Assembly (NCBI GenBank): GCA_049999805.1
Contig: JBNGIO010006304.1
Coordinates: 354,157-418,156 of the forward strand
Length of the DNA: 64,000 nt
Direction: 5' to 3'
Source: Folioceros fuciformis
Taxonomy: Eukaryota; Anthocerotophyta; Anthocerotopsida; Anthocerotales
In this document: piece after piece, positions 23,162 through 34,830 of the stretch
How the letters are laid out: each line of letters starts with the position of its first letter
How positions within the stretch are numbered: position 1 is the stretch's first letter
Notes under the pieces: generated by a model
Databases searched by the model: none
Told to the model about the DNA's origin: nothing
Seen by the model: the letters and a program-made list of their open reading frames with translations, nothing else
Made by a program: the position numbers and the translations under genes

Positions 23162-23932
23162 CTGGCCAAGGGACACCTAAGCTGTGCGGCACGTTGTGAA
23201 TAAGCAATGGTGTGTGTAAAGATAGGCAAAATGGCCTGGCCAGCTGTGCTTGCCTGTAGGTGCGGGCCGTCAACGTAACTGAATGTGAGCATGGAACGTG
23301 ATAGTTCTTGGCCACAGCTCTCCACGTGTTTATTCATCGAGAGTATTGTATTGTAAAGGTTCGTTGGATCATGGCGCCATCACCTTTGCGTAAAACCTCT
23401 CACAGCATCAACCGATCGGATCGGGTGCACACAGTTCCTCGACTACGAACTCCATTGTCGGTACAGGCCAAGCTTAGCGTACAGCTGATACTCTGACAAG
23501 ACCTTGGCTCGCCACCAACACGCGACACGGCATTCTGTATGACGCTATCCAAGTACCTAACGACACGTTTGAAACGAAAAAAGCAGGAAGGTGGTTTCTC
23601 TCCGCGCGCACTGGAAGTTGTCCAGAAAGTGGTCGAGCATATTATTGTTCGGCAGCCGCTATAAACGCAGCGAAGTTCCAAGCCTCAGCCGGAGCCAGGA
23701 GAAGACGGAGGAGTTAGCGTGTTGAGCGCGTCAACAGCTGATTTGCGAGAGAAGAGGAGGAAAAGGGACAATTCGGGGCAGGCTCAGGGTATAGGAATGC
23801 AGAGCAGCTCGCGAGAGACTGAAGGTGAGCGGCCTCGAATTCCCACATTCTCGTGAATTGAACATTCTTGTTCACGGTGTGTTGTTGCAGAATTCGGGGC
23901 AGCTCTGATGGTTGTGGGACAGGGGTGCAGGT

Positions 23933-25929
23933 ATGGGCGCCATGGCCAGGGAGCGCAGGAGCTGGATTCTTGGAGTCGTGTCGGCGTTTGCTTTCCAATT
24001 GCTCGTTTTGTCCCAGAATGCGGCGGCCGGTCGGGAGTTCAACTTGCCTGAAGTTACTGCTTCCAGCAATTTGAAGCAAGGGGCAGGAGTCATGTCTCAG
24101 ACGTATCTGTCGCATCCCTTCACGTTGGCCCCTGGGGACGTAAGCGATAATAATTACCGAGTTGAATTTCCGAGGGGTCATATTGGCATCAAGGGGTTCG
24201 ATGCTGAGGTGGTGGATGAGGAAGGCAACTCTGTCCCTCTGCACGAGGTTTATCTGCACCACTGGCTGTTGGCACGGTGAGTCGTTGTGCGTGGGCGTGA
24301 GCTCTCTCACTTCCATGTGAACGTGACGAGGCAGGGGCTTGTGGGTGTACCAGACTGACCTTTCAGCTCGCGTCGTTTGGATGATGCCTGCAGGTACCAT
24401 GTGGCGGACATTCCGGATCCGAAAGGTCGGTTCAGCGAACTGTTCAATTCTACGTATACCAGGGCTCGGAATGATGGACTTTGTCAAGACACGGCTCTTG
24501 ACCAGATTGTGGGAGTTGGTTCTGAGACCAGGCGCACGAACTACACCATCCCTAACCCCTACGCAATAGTTCAGGGTGATCCGAGTGTGGTACCGGCAGG
24601 ATACCATGAAGACTGGTTGCTTAATGTGCATGCCATCGATACTAGATCGGCTGTGGATAAAATGGGATGCATAGAGTGCAGGTCGGTGAATAACGTCCTT
24701 GTTAAGATTTCTTCTTGAGGCTCTGGTTGTTTAGCATACCTTCACGTGGAGTTTGTTTCTGGTGCAGGTGCGATCTGTATGGGGCGCTGTATACAGGGTC
24801 TGCGAATTATACTGGAGGCATATATTGCTGCAGGAATGGGTATCGCTGTGCAGTGACCGGTGAGCCTTTACCGGAAAAGAAGACATACTATTTGAAGTAC
24901 ACTGTGCATTGGGTGGAGTGGAATCCTAGTGTTGTACCTGTGCGAGTATACGTGCTCGATGTCACAGATTCAGGGCTACGTGATGGAAACAGCCTGAGTG
25001 TCGGATGCGCGGTGGGTTTATCACTGCCTTGTCTTCATTCAATGTTTGAACTGTGTTGGTATGGAAGCTATGGGACACGAGAGTAAGACAGCCTGCAGCC
25101 TACAACAAGTCTGACTCTCTCCATGCGTGAGTGGCAGATTGAGTACACCGTTCCTGCCTGCGACAGGAGCTTACCCGCAGCGTCATGTGTGCATGTTCTC
25201 GAGGGGAATATGCCACCTCTGCTTAAAGGTGGTCGGGTTGTGTATGGTCTCGGACATCAGCATGCTGGAGGATTGGGGACAACCCTGTATCATGAGGTGC
25301 GTTGTCTTCTGACTTGAAGGTTCAGGGCTTTGAGGAATGAGCAACCGGCATGTCTTGGAGGAGATGTTCGGGAAGTGTTTTTTCTGGTAAAGTTCGGTCG
25401 GAGTATGGTGACCAGAACTAGCTGATGTGGTTGCAGGATGGTCGTGAAATCTGCAATTCAGATCCTATTTACGGAACAGGGACAGCTGCAGGGGATGAAG
25501 CTGGATATATTGTTGGGATGAATGTGTGCTACCCACAAGTCAACATCTACCCTGGAGAGAAGTTGCGTCTTCAGTCTCGTTACAGCACGCTTGAAAGTCA
25601 TACCGGTGTGATGGGACTTTTCTACCTGCTAGTGGCAGACTCCGATGACGCGGAAGCTTCGAATTTTGATCTTGCCTCATCCCTCACCTCAAGCACGCAA
25701 GATGTTGTGGTACGATCTATTACTTCAAAGCCATCTTCTGCTACTTAAGTGTGTCTTGAAGAGAGGAAGACAGCATTAGTTGACACTGGAATTTTAACAA
25801 ATCGTTCCTTCTTGGCAGGTGTCTGCAGTTACATTTGGGAAGTTAAGTGCAGCTTGTACAGTAATTGTTGTGATTGTGGTGATTCTCACGAAACGGAGAC
25901 AGACCCACGATTACCAGCAACTTCGCTGA
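23933..25929 (+). CDS. SURNod19 domain protein C (membrane-anchored form)
   Basis: This is the third copy. Six exons (23933-24276, 24394-24681, 24768-25011, 25138-25296, 25437-25709 and 25819-25929) give 472 residues. The N-terminal hydrophobic stretch (ILGVVSAFAFQLLVLS) fits a signal peptide. The domain motifs are LAPGDVSDNNYRVEFPRGHI, LHEVYLHHWLLAR, ETRRTNYTIPNPYAIV, CIECRCDLY, YLKYTVHWVEW, HQHAGGLGT, GDEAGYIVGM and TGVMGLFYLLVAD. The last exon encodes a transmembrane segment (ACTVIVVIVVILT) and a basic tail ending YQQLR. It is closer to B than to A. A likely 5'-leader intron runs from about 23825 to 23890, which would put the promoter near 23.7 kb. A second ATG nine bases downstream is equally possible. 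Confidence 0.92.
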
Positions 25930-26241
25930 CTGTAGTACGCTGGATAGCCGTGCTATAGTTATAATTTTATGAAGGACACTGTGACATTTACAAGCCGGCG
26001 AACTGTAGTACTGCGTAGTGGTTGCCGTAATACAGTCACACCCCTCTAATTGGGAACAATTGGGAGTAGAAAAATCCTTCCATTCAGAGATTTGTTTAGG
26101 CGTTTTCATCTTTTTTTGAAAATAAAAATATTTAAAATTCTTAATATCAATCCTTGATTGATGTTGAGTTGCTTTCATCCAATGACTAGCAATATGTTTT
26201 TAGTAATATGTTTTTTCAACTGAGAATGCAACTTCAAAGTA

Positions 26242-27060
26242 TCAAAGAGTGTTATGTGGCATCTCTGCCAAAAACATCTTCGCTATCCTCATAGCATTAT
26301 CTACAGCATCCTTTGTTGTAAACGGTCTTGGTGCTATGGTCTTCACTGACGCTGTATCATTTTCCTCACCCTCCTCATTGACAGGCGAAGGGATTAATGC
26401 TTGCCATATTTCGTCCTCTGTAGGAATATACATAGTCTCCAATCCTTCATCCCCCTCAAACTTCATATACTCTTCAACTATCATCGTTGGATATCCAACA
26501 TTAGCAATTCTTGTCATATCCTCAGATATTAGTAATGCTAAGCTTCGTATGGACTCTTGTAGCTCTTCTACCTGCGTTTCCAACGAATTAGATTGATTTT
26601 GAGATCCAACAATGGATCCTCTGGATCATATGGTTTAGATCCTAAGACTCACGGAACCGAGCATCTTGTGCACACAATTCCGCATCCAAAGTGTTATGTC
26701 TCCAACAATTGCGTATGGTAGGAGGACTCACAAATGAAGTCCAAGCGTTTACCATTATAATCACTGCTTGATAGTCACGATACAACTTGATGCACTCATG
26801 AAGCAAGTCATTTGAAATTGTGGCACCTTGAGCTTGGATTGCAAGAGCCCAAACGTGTACTACGTGGTCAACTTGTGGGCATACGACTGGTCTATCCTCA
26901 TTCTTGCCATATTAGTTGTTGGACCAATGGAGGGTCCAACCATTTGTCTCTATCATTCACAATCCTAAACAATGTACTTTTAGAAGCTGCTATTGAAAAC
27001 TTCTATGATGTCCATCTAGTCAACTCCTTAAGTGTGCAAGAGTGTTGGACATAATATTTG
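26242..27060 (-). pseudogene. pogo/Tigger-like (DDE_1, CENP-B type) transposase remnant
   Basis: On the minus strand the 5' part resembles the helix-turn-helix of CENP-B/pogo transposases (KELTRW...KFSIAASKSTLFRIVNDR). After a break the frame resumes with the C-terminal part, including VSPPTIRNCWRH, a hallmark just after the catalytic core. It continues with the acidic C-terminal tail (YIPTEDEIWQAL). Stops interrupt the frame after KWLDPPLVQQLIWQE, inside the N-terminal helix region and after ARFRES. The whole DDE catalytic core is absent, so this is an internally deleted, non-coding relic. Confidence 0.75.
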
Positions 27061-27536
27061 CAAACCTCTTTCTTTTGTTGTTTTGTTAGAGTAGCATGCT
27101 TGCGCAGCAGCTTGGGCGGCATTGTTCCTATACGTCAAAGAGCATTCAATGGGTAAGGAACACATACAAAATATCTCACAACAGCAAGATAACAACTTAC
27201 AAGACCATAACACAACTTACAACACCATAACTCAACTTGTACAATGAAACAACTTATGTACTAGGAACAATGCTTTTAATCACAAAGCATAGTGGACATA
27301 ACTACTACATATATAGGCTCAATCTCGATGATTGTCTATGTTTTATGATATAATCTCGATAGCCTTTAACTTGACATAATCTTAATAACTCATGATTTAA
27401 TCTTGATAAGACGATTTTCTCTTCTTCTTTTTAAAATTATTTTTTTTAAATATATATTTTTCTTATTTTTTGTAAATATATATTTTCTCTTTACATGTTC
27501 CCATTTACAAATTAGAGGGTTTCTCATTTAGCATGT

Positions 27537-27755
27537 AGCATGTTCGGGAGTGTTCCCATGTTCGGGAGACAGGTTCCCATGTTCGGGAGATATGTTCCCA
27601 TGTTCGGGATATTGTTCCCATGTTCGGGATATTGTTCCCATGTTCGGGAGATATGTTCCCATGTTCGGGAGATATGTTCNNNNNNNNNNTGTTCGGGAGA
27701 TATGTTCCCATGTTCGGGAGATATGTTCCCATGTTCAGGAGATATGTTCCCGTTT
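27537..27755 (+). repeat. Minisatellite, 20-21-base unit, interrupted by a 10-N gap
   Basis: The unit atgttcgggagatatgttccc, with a variant gggatattgttccc, is repeated about ten times. N at 27680-27689 interrupts the array, so the copy number is not known. It lies within the pogo-like element and is bracketed by copies of aaattagagggtttctcatt. It is not a CRISPR array: there are no unique spacers and the context is eukaryotic. Confidence 0.9.
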
Positions 27756-27929
27756 ATAAATTAGAGGGTTTCTCATTTAGCATATAGCACATTCAAAGGA
27801 GTATTAGCATATAGCACATTCAAAGGAGTAAGCCCGGGCGTCCCACATCCCAATTAGAGGGTTTGACTGTATATTCGAATTAGAGGGTTTGACTGTAAAA
27901 TGTCAATTTATGGTATGCACCGTATAATT

Positions 27930-29703
27930 TTATGAGCTCATGAACTGAGTTAAGGTGGAGGCAGCGGGATCCGACAGGAAGCTGAATTTGGTCAATCCTT
28001 CACTTGCAGACCACAGCTTGGTAGCTAGACCAAGGTCTTGGGCAGTAGAACTTGGTGTCATTTCCCTGCAATCCTGGTAGTACCCAATTGAGCGACCTTC
28101 GACGGCTGGTGAGGTAGCCAGGTAAACTGCAGTAGATGCTCCCTCTGCCGCGCTCTGCATCGCGTGTGGTTAGACTCTGGTAAGGTGTGAACCCAGTCAC
28201 TCCAACAAACAAAAAATACTACGGACGCTTACACGAATCGGAAGAACCTTCAGCATGACTTCTTGCAAGAAAGAGGGCACAGACATCATGCCTCTTGGAA
28301 GCAAATATCTGACGAGCTGCACGGTTCGTGGCTGCCTTTAGTTATCACACTCCAGTGCCTTCAACTGGCAACGAGTGCAAGACAGATATACCTCGGTGGC
28401 AACGATGCCTGGATGCATGCAATTACAGGTGATGGGTAGTTTTTGAGCATTGCACCGCCTGCCAAGCTCGAAGGCAAAGAGCACGTTTGCAAGCTTGGAT
28501 TGCGCATATGCGAGCCACGGCTGATAAGCTGTGCAAGAAGGATAAAAGTTAGACGACTATCAGCGAGTTTTGGGACCAAGTGGCAACGGGAATGTATGCT
28601 ACGACAAACCTCGAGAGCCTGTGAAATTGAGGTCATCAAAGTCTATTCTTCCCAAGATTTCAATGGCAGAGGCCAAAACTACTACCCTCGATGCAAACCT
28701 ATGCAGGCCAACAGAGCTTATCGTCGGTTAGTCACAGGAAAGTGAAGGAGCCTGGCAAGGCGGAATCTGATGGACATTGTGCTTACTTGGACGAGCCACT
28801 CCTTGTGAGAGTAGGAAGAAGCAGACCAGTGAGAAGGAAATGTCCCAAGTGGTTTACCTGACCCTCATATAATCAGCATACTTCAGCAAAACACTCAAGG
28901 AAGGGTGGCATACTCCCTACGTACCCCGAGCTGCTGCTCAAATCCATCTTCTGTGTATGCTTGGGGACAGGCCATGACACCAGCATTGTTTATCTGAAGA
29001 CAGCCAGTGCCAGCTTCCGCGATGCAGGTCGTAAGAAACGGTTACAAACTGACCACCAATGCTACAATATGATCCTGACCAAATATTCCATCCCTCTCAC
29101 CAGCACATGCAGAGGCAGATAGCTTGCTTTGTACTCCTCAGCAAACCGACGCACCGACTGGAGCGAAGCAAGATCGCAAACCATAGCTCTGGTGCCATGG
29201 AAGTTCATCCAGAGTGAGAGTCCATGCATGGCAAGCAAGCTTAGGTGCGAATTTGTAGAGAAATTACTGTCCGTGAAAACACCTGATAGAAGAGTTTTTG
29301 GTAAGATCAGCAATCTCTGCCGCTGCCTTGAGCCCTTTCTCCTTGTCCCTACATGCTGAGGTCAGCAACCTGTCAACTCTGGCTCTGATGAAAGAAGAGG
29401 TGATACAGGAATGGGAGCGTCACCTAATGTTACTGCCATTCCCTGCCCGGCTAGTTCGATTGCAGTTGCCTTGCCGATTCCTGTAGAAAGGGGTCTTAAG
29501 CACAGCACCAACTTCATCGTCTAAACTCCTTAACGCGAAAGCTAGCTCCTTGGTTGAACAGCTACTTGCTTCACACCTGTGTTGGCGCCAGTGATCACCA
29601 CATGTCTCTTGGAGGATTCCTCGCTGACCATCATAACAATGCCTCCATGTCCTACCCTCTGTTCGGACCGCATGACCATGCATATCCGTGAAATTGGTTG
29701 CAT
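27930..29703 (-). CDS. Short-chain dehydrogenase/reductase
   Basis: This is an NAD(P)-dependent oxidoreductase of the retinol-dehydrogenase/WWOX-like SDR group; the substrate is not predictable. The exons are 29703-29577, 29480-29424, 29355-29283, 29188-29101, 28993-28925, 28857-28787, 28686-28610, 28528-28392, 28316-28233 and 28154-27930. They give 335 residues with all junctions in frame. Motifs: a cofactor-binding TGxxxGIG-type loop ([15 protein letters not shown]), LACRD, the VCDLASL aspartate, [25 protein letters not shown] and the catalytic YAQSK. In the position usually held by the catalytic Ser the text is VVLASA, so that serine seems conserved. The C terminus has [11 protein letters not shown], typical of this subgroup. 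The true start is uncertain. Another ATG at 29914 opens a transit-peptide-like frame that could be an upstream exon, but I could not place its splice junction. Confidence 0.87.
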
Positions 29704-30352
29704 CTCATTGGAAACAAAGCAATGTAACGGTCTCTGTTTTCGGAAAACTCTGGAACATCCATACGGGAAGCGGGAAGCGTTCAAGCCATCCTCCGAATCC
29801 CAAGCGTACCTTAGTCACCAGCTGCGCACCCGGAATCAGCTTACAGGGGCGTCGAAGACCGTAAGAGCAGAAATGATGCGCCCCGTGTGGAAACACAGCA
29901 GGAAGAGCCGCCATTCCTTGCGCTCCTGGCCAACGCTCCTAGGAGCCGTTCATATATACAGCTATCTCACGGACTACAGTTTGCACGCGAATCCGAAATG
30001 TCGAAGATAGGCCTCCACACCGCAAGCACTCCGTTTGCCAGCATGCCACCCGACGGTCGGAAGACGACTGCAAACTGGCAACTGTGACGCATTTTTGGTA
30101 ACCGACCCTCACAACGCACAAAGTGTGACAAATCATGTTAAAACCAAATCTGTTTAAACGGCGATGGTATAATACACAAATTGGCCTCAGATTCAAATCC
30201 AAAGAGAAAGAACCCTTGTCTCTGATGCCAAAAGCTAACTAGACTACACTACAATGCGCTGCACAGTAAAATCGCAGTATACTCCCCCAAATCATAGGAA
30301 ACAGCTGTCGAGCAGCAGCATCAATCAGACGAGGCAGGGTAAGTCACGAATA
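29704..30352. other. Upstream region of the SDR gene and 3' region of the DUF2358 gene
   Basis: The interval holds a possible first exon of the SDR gene (ATG at 29914, minus strand; Arg/His-rich like a transit peptide). The rest has no recognisable coding sequence. Confidence 0.4.
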
Positions 30353-31530
30353 TCACAAGGTTAGCCTGAGGAACTGCACAGCAAGGTAAAGGAGGGCAAT
30401 GACCAACCCAATCTGGTACACGTCCCTCTGGAAGTTGTCTTCCACAAAAAACTTTCTGGGATCGCCAGAGGGATCCTGGTAGTAGTAGGACGTGTCGGAA
30501 TCGTCACTGCTGTCGATCAATTTCCTCAGTCCACCTGCAACCAACGCTGCATCCTTTCCTAGTTGAACTGCAGTGTAGGCCAGCCGGGATGACCAGAAGA
30601 AGAGCTGCGCAGGCAAGGGAGAGGCGGACAAATCCCACTCCTCTTCATGCTCAGTGACCTGCCCGCTGATTTGGTTCAGCGTGTAGGTGGACACCACTTT
30701 GAGCACGAGGCGGTCTAGTCCAGGGAGCCTAGGCTTCCCCCTCAGCGTCCAGTAAATCTTCAAAACGCTGGTGGACTGCATAGCCATCCCAGTGATGCTG
30801 ACGGTGGAGTTCTCGAGCACACTGTCCGCCCAGGTGGGCCGCTTGTACGCCTCCCGCCCCTTGAAGGACCGCAGCGGGTCCTTATATTTCACGAAAGCCG
30901 CGTAGATTCCCACGGCTCTGTTCCCGTCTCTGACTCCCAGCAACTCCTTGGCAATCAGCCTGGCCGTCTGCTCCACGGCGGGGCTGCTGGTGCACTCGAA
31001 TTCATCGCACAATTGCGCAAAGGTCATGCCGTCCACCAGCTTGTCGGCCTCCGACCGGGGCAGGGCGCCCGACTCCACAACCGAGATCCCTTTAGACGAG
31101 CCCGCGTCCGCCTCCCCGTCGGCTGCTCTGGCCAGGAAGCACATCCGGAGAGGAGCGGAGGCCGCGGGCCCCGGGACCGCGCCAATTCTCGATGCGCGCA
31201 AGGCCGGCACTGGTGGAGCCTGAATCCACAGCAAAGCCCGCCTCAGAACCGCACCTCAAGGCGCATGCATTCAGGAACGGCAACTGGAACAAGAACGCAT
31301 CAGCACCACACCACACGGATCTCCGCAGCAATGTCACCTACTTGGTGCACCAGCCGATTGGTGCAGGCGAGCATCCGTCGCGGCCCACGGCAAGCCCGTC
31401 TTGCCGCAGCGGAGAAGAAGACGGAGCCCCAGCTTCTGCCCAGCCCGCTGTCAGCTGCAGCGTCCCCGAACACGTGCTTGAGGGCAGCGAGCGGGTGGCA
31501 GGCAGCCGCGCTCACTGCATTGCCTGCCAT
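30353..31530 (-). CDS. Predicted plastid protein with DUF2358-like (SnoaL/NTF2-type) domain and C-terminal membrane helix
   Basis: Two exons (31530-31342 and 31219-30353) give 351 residues. The N-terminal 80 residues are Ala/Arg-rich and nearly free of acids, like a chloroplast transit peptide. The middle matches the DUF2358 pattern: a YKDPLRSFKGREAYKR segment, VLKIYWTLRGKPRLP, then the beta strand TLNQISGQVTEHEEEWDLS. The C terminus holds a single hydrophobic helix (IGLVIALLYLAVQFL). Function is unknown. By analogy it is a small alpha/beta-cone protein tethered to a plastid membrane. The donor (caccaa|gtaggt) and acceptor (gattcag) were chosen because they join the two frames without a stop. 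A TTG-initiated extension of exon 2 upstream is not needed. Confidence 0.75.
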
Positions 31531-32242
31531 AGCCCCGGCCACCTACAATCCGGGACCAGTATGGAGCACACCGTGCGCGTCCCAGCCAAGAAACCCTTCC
31601 TCCCCTGCTTCCGCAACTGCCTGAACATCAACAGCCTCAATGTTGGCTCAAATTGCACACCTGCGAGGCTGCGAGCCAGCCCGGTCCGGCCCAGCCCAGC
31701 CCAGTCGGCCCGATATCTCTTCACAACCTGCAGATACTAGCAATCCACCATTCCACGGCGATTCTGCTCCACTTTCCGCAATTGCGAGCACAGGCAGACG
31801 GACCAGCACTTCTCCACCCGAGTAACGAATTGTGGATCAGCGCAATCCGCTGCGGTCCCAATCCAGCCGACTCCAAACCCCGCACTTATTTAATTCCGCA
31901 CTAAATCTTACTTATCCGCCGTACTAGAGCTTACTTCCACACATTAACACCTGCCTACGATATTCAAGTTTCCGTCTTAGTGATTTATACACATCTTTCA
32001 CATATCCACAACTACAGCTTGTCGGTAATAGGGCGTGTCATTCTTATTGGTTTGTGTCGTATTTGGTGGAGACATGTCATTGTAAGATACATACGTATTA
32101 GATCAAATACTTAAGTATTTGGGCCGAATCCACTAGGGGTACCCTAAGAGACTTCCCTAATACGTCATACTTTGTGGACTCATATGCCACCCGCCATTCC
32201 GTCTAGGGTGCGACCCACCGATATAGGTGCCGTGTTGCTTAT

Positions 32243-32470
32243 CGCCCTTGCTCTCCCTCCAAATCGCTCTTGCTTCTCATCGCCCTCGCCCTCCCTCCCT
32301 CGTGCTTCTCATCGCCCTCGCTCTCCCTCGAAATCGCTCTTGCTTCTCATCGCCCTCGTCCTCGCCCTCCCTCCCTCTNNNNNNNNNNTCGCCCTCGCTC
32401 TCCCTTCGAATCGCTCTTGCTTCTCATCGCCCTCGCCCTCCCTCCAAATCACTCTTGCTTGGATCCCTCT
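32243..32470 (+). repeat. Pyrimidine-rich minisatellite with 10-N gap
   Basis: Units like cgctcttgcttctcatcgcc followed by ctcgccctccctcc repeat with a period of about 70 bases, made of two half units. N at 32379-32388 falls within the array, so its length is uncertain. The strand shown is C/T-rich. Confidence 0.9.
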
Positions 32471-32584
32471 AGGCTGCCCACCTTCCAATGCATCACTAAA
32501 TGGCTTGCCAAGGGTTTGGTGTTGATTACTTTGAGTGGTGGCCCATGACTATGCCATACCGCTCACTCCGGAAGCAATTTTTTA

Positions 32585-33750
32585 TTGGACTTGGAGAAAG
32601 TTATGGCCATTACAAGTTTGCTCAACGACACTTCAGAGGAGGAGGATTTGTCAGATGAGGAAGAAACTCCCTTTGATTTATATATGCTTGCTCAACCATC
32701 TCGATTTGTGAATGTGAAAGGCAAAGGTGATCGCCCCTTGTACTTGAGGTCATCCACACTTTCTAACATGCATCCATACGAGTTTAGACAATTGCTACGT
32801 ACTTCACATTAGGGATTCAAGTCGCTCTGCAGCCTCCTTAGCAACAACCAAGTTTTCTTTAACAACTCCAATTGTTCTCATAGTCAAGTTGCTTAGTAAT
32901 TGAGAGTTACTTNNNNNNNNNNTAATTGAGAGTTACTTTATGTAGATTTGGAGCTACAGGAAATGGAGCAAGCATTGGGAAAATATATCAACTATTTCAC
33001 ATTGGTCATAGCACCGTTGTAAAATGGACCCAACGTGTGTTCACTGCTTTGCTTGATATGCGCCATGAGTGGATGAAATGGCTAGATGAGAGAAGATGTT
33101 CCGAGATTAGTGAAGTGATGTGCCTAGAGGGTTTTGAGGGATGTGTTGGCTTCATTGACGGAACAACTTTGCCGTTATCACAAAAGTATGGTATTGGCGG
33201 TGAGCAATATTTCGATAGGAAACGAAGGTATGCCTTTAACATTCACAAACATCAAAGACCTCCAACATGCTTGATTTATGATTCCAATACTATGTTTTGT
33301 GTATAGGTATTCTATGAACCTCCAAGTTGTCTGTGATGTAGACAAAAGAATCACTACTCTACATGTTGGTTGTCCTAGCTCTAATCATGATGCATTTGTG
33401 TTTCAAAGAATGAGTATTTATAAGAATCCAAGAGCTCATTTCTGGATAGGGCAATACCTTCTAGGAGTTTCCGCATATCCAATGTCACATTTTTGTATTC
33501 CATCATATCGAGCTCCTTCCTCTAGGGAGAATGTAGAGTTCAATTATTGCTTATCTAAAAGCAGAGTTCGAAATGAGCATTGCAATGGCATATTGAAGTT
33601 CAGATCGGGATCTATGCGAGAGCTACGACGCCAAATCAAATGTAAAGAGAACGTCAAATAAATATCTAGGTGGTTTGTTGCATGTTGCCTCCTACACAAC
33701 ATGTTGGCCAACCTTGGGGATGCTTGGAATGAGCTTCATCATGAGGAAGA
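32585..33750 (+). pseudogene. PIF/Harbinger transposase (DDE_Tnp_4) pseudogene
   Basis: Recognisable blocks are an acidic N terminus, LCSLLSNNQVFFNNSNC, VTLCRFGATGNGASIGKIY, FHIGHSTVVKW, then the catalytic blocks. The first Asp is in GFIDGTTLPL, the second in SNHDAFVF, and the third acidic residue lies near RNEHCNGILK. The CCLLHNML block closes the frame. An intron at 33228-33306 (gtatgc...tatag) joins RKRR to YSMNLQVVCD in frame, so splicing once worked. In-frame stops occur near 32810, near 32897 (two adjacent codons) and at 33659. A 10-N gap at 32913-32922 sits between identical 16-base flanks and probably hides nothing. Confidence 0.85.
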
Positions 33751-34290
33751 TTTGTTGTCCTCATCATATTTGTTGTCCTCTTTGGCAATTTTCAGTTTAA
33801 AATGTCCCTTTCCGTTGTATAACTTGTTGTCATTCTCTCTCCTCTCTCATTGCAGTTTGTTGCATTTGGAATCTTTCTTTTTCCCACGCCAACTTCTCGG
33901 TCTTTGTTGCTTGTCGTATTATCATTACAGGAAATATTATTATACGACAAGAATTTTGTTGGTTTGCCATTGAAAACAAGTGCTTCGAAGCCACAACTTA
34001 CATTGTGCTTTGGCCTTGGCAACCATATGGAAAGAGTGTGCAAAAGAGTTGGTGCTTTTGTTATCACGTGCACTTGGACCTACATCAAGTTTGGCCGGCG
34101 CCCTCCTATTGTCCACTTTTCCAGCTTCAGCCTTCACTTTGTGTGAACTGGTGAATGATGAAGAGGGCAAACTCTTTTGCTTACTCCCAACTTTACGTCC
34201 CTGTAGTTCATTGTCACCAAGTTGCATGGAAGCACCAATGATGGTATCATCGTCAACTAGAGAATCAAGATCTACTACTTCATGATCCCT

Positions 34291-34830
34291 TTACATACTA
34301 TCCAAATCCTCTATAGCATTAAGCATACTAGTGAAGCATTCTACATCTTTTGTTGTATTATCAAGTAGTGAGGGCATAGTGAAACCATGTTGGGTGCCTT
34401 CTAGGTTTTGCTCAAGATTATTTGCATTAACCTCAGCTTTAGGGAGCATTGGCATGTCTTCATCTAAGAAACAATGTAGCTGACCTCCTGATGTGCCTTC
34501 GACCCCCTGATCGTATTCAAAATGAGGCTCAATGTTTGCCCTGCTACTAAACAATTTGACCATTCTATAAAAAAGAGGACATAACATCTCAACCTTTCGC
34601 TCACTAGTGTGAATCCCTTTAGCTTTATTAGATTCATCTAAACCAAAACCGTAGTTTGACTACCAAAACATTGAGCCTCATTTTGAACAATTTGACCACG
34701 GTAGTATTGAGGAGGGCCTTTGTCTTTGTGTATCTCTGCTTGTAAGTCTTGAACCTCTCCCGCATCGCCTTACTGTCTAGCATAAGGCGACCCTTGTTAG
34801 CTAGAGTGACATGATCAGCTAGTTTTTTAT
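34291..34830 (-). pseudogene. Myb/SANT-like partner gene of the Harbinger element, decayed
   Basis: On the minus strand the text KGRLMLDSKAMRERFKTYKQRY...TKALL resembles the Myb/SANT-like DNA-binding protein encoded by plant PIF/Harbinger elements, which helps bring transposase to the ends. Downstream is an open 98-codon stretch (VEMLCPLFYRMVKLF...PHFEYDQG). The two parts are separated by stops and by a local inverted duplication: 22 bases at 34516-34537 are repeated inverted at 34666-34687. Loss of function is clear. The original exon structure is not. Confidence 0.6.

Larger units (their letters stand above)
26033..27869 (-). mobile_element. pogo/Tigger-like DNA transposon, decayed, with terminal inverted repeats
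   Basis: The left end reads TA then CAGTCACACCCCTCTAATT (from 26033). The right end, read inward, is TA then CAGTCAAACCCTCTAATT (to 27869). Together they form imperfect inverted repeats of about 22 bases, both continuing GGGA. TA flanks on both sides fit the target duplication of the Tc1/mariner/pogo superfamily. Inside are remnants of a pogo-type transposase on the minus strand and a minisatellite. A second right-end-like copy follows directly (ending at 27895). The segment attagagggtttctcattt also recurs on both sides of the minisatellite. The element cannot be autonomous. Confidence 0.75.

Noticed and set aside
27537-27755. CRISPR-like regular repeat
   Set aside because: Units abut directly with no unique spacers, inside a eukaryotic transposon; it is a minisatellite.
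33228-33306. Frameshift in the Harbinger transposase
   Set aside because: The break is a proper GT-AG intron that restores the frame (RKRR to YSMNLQVVCD).
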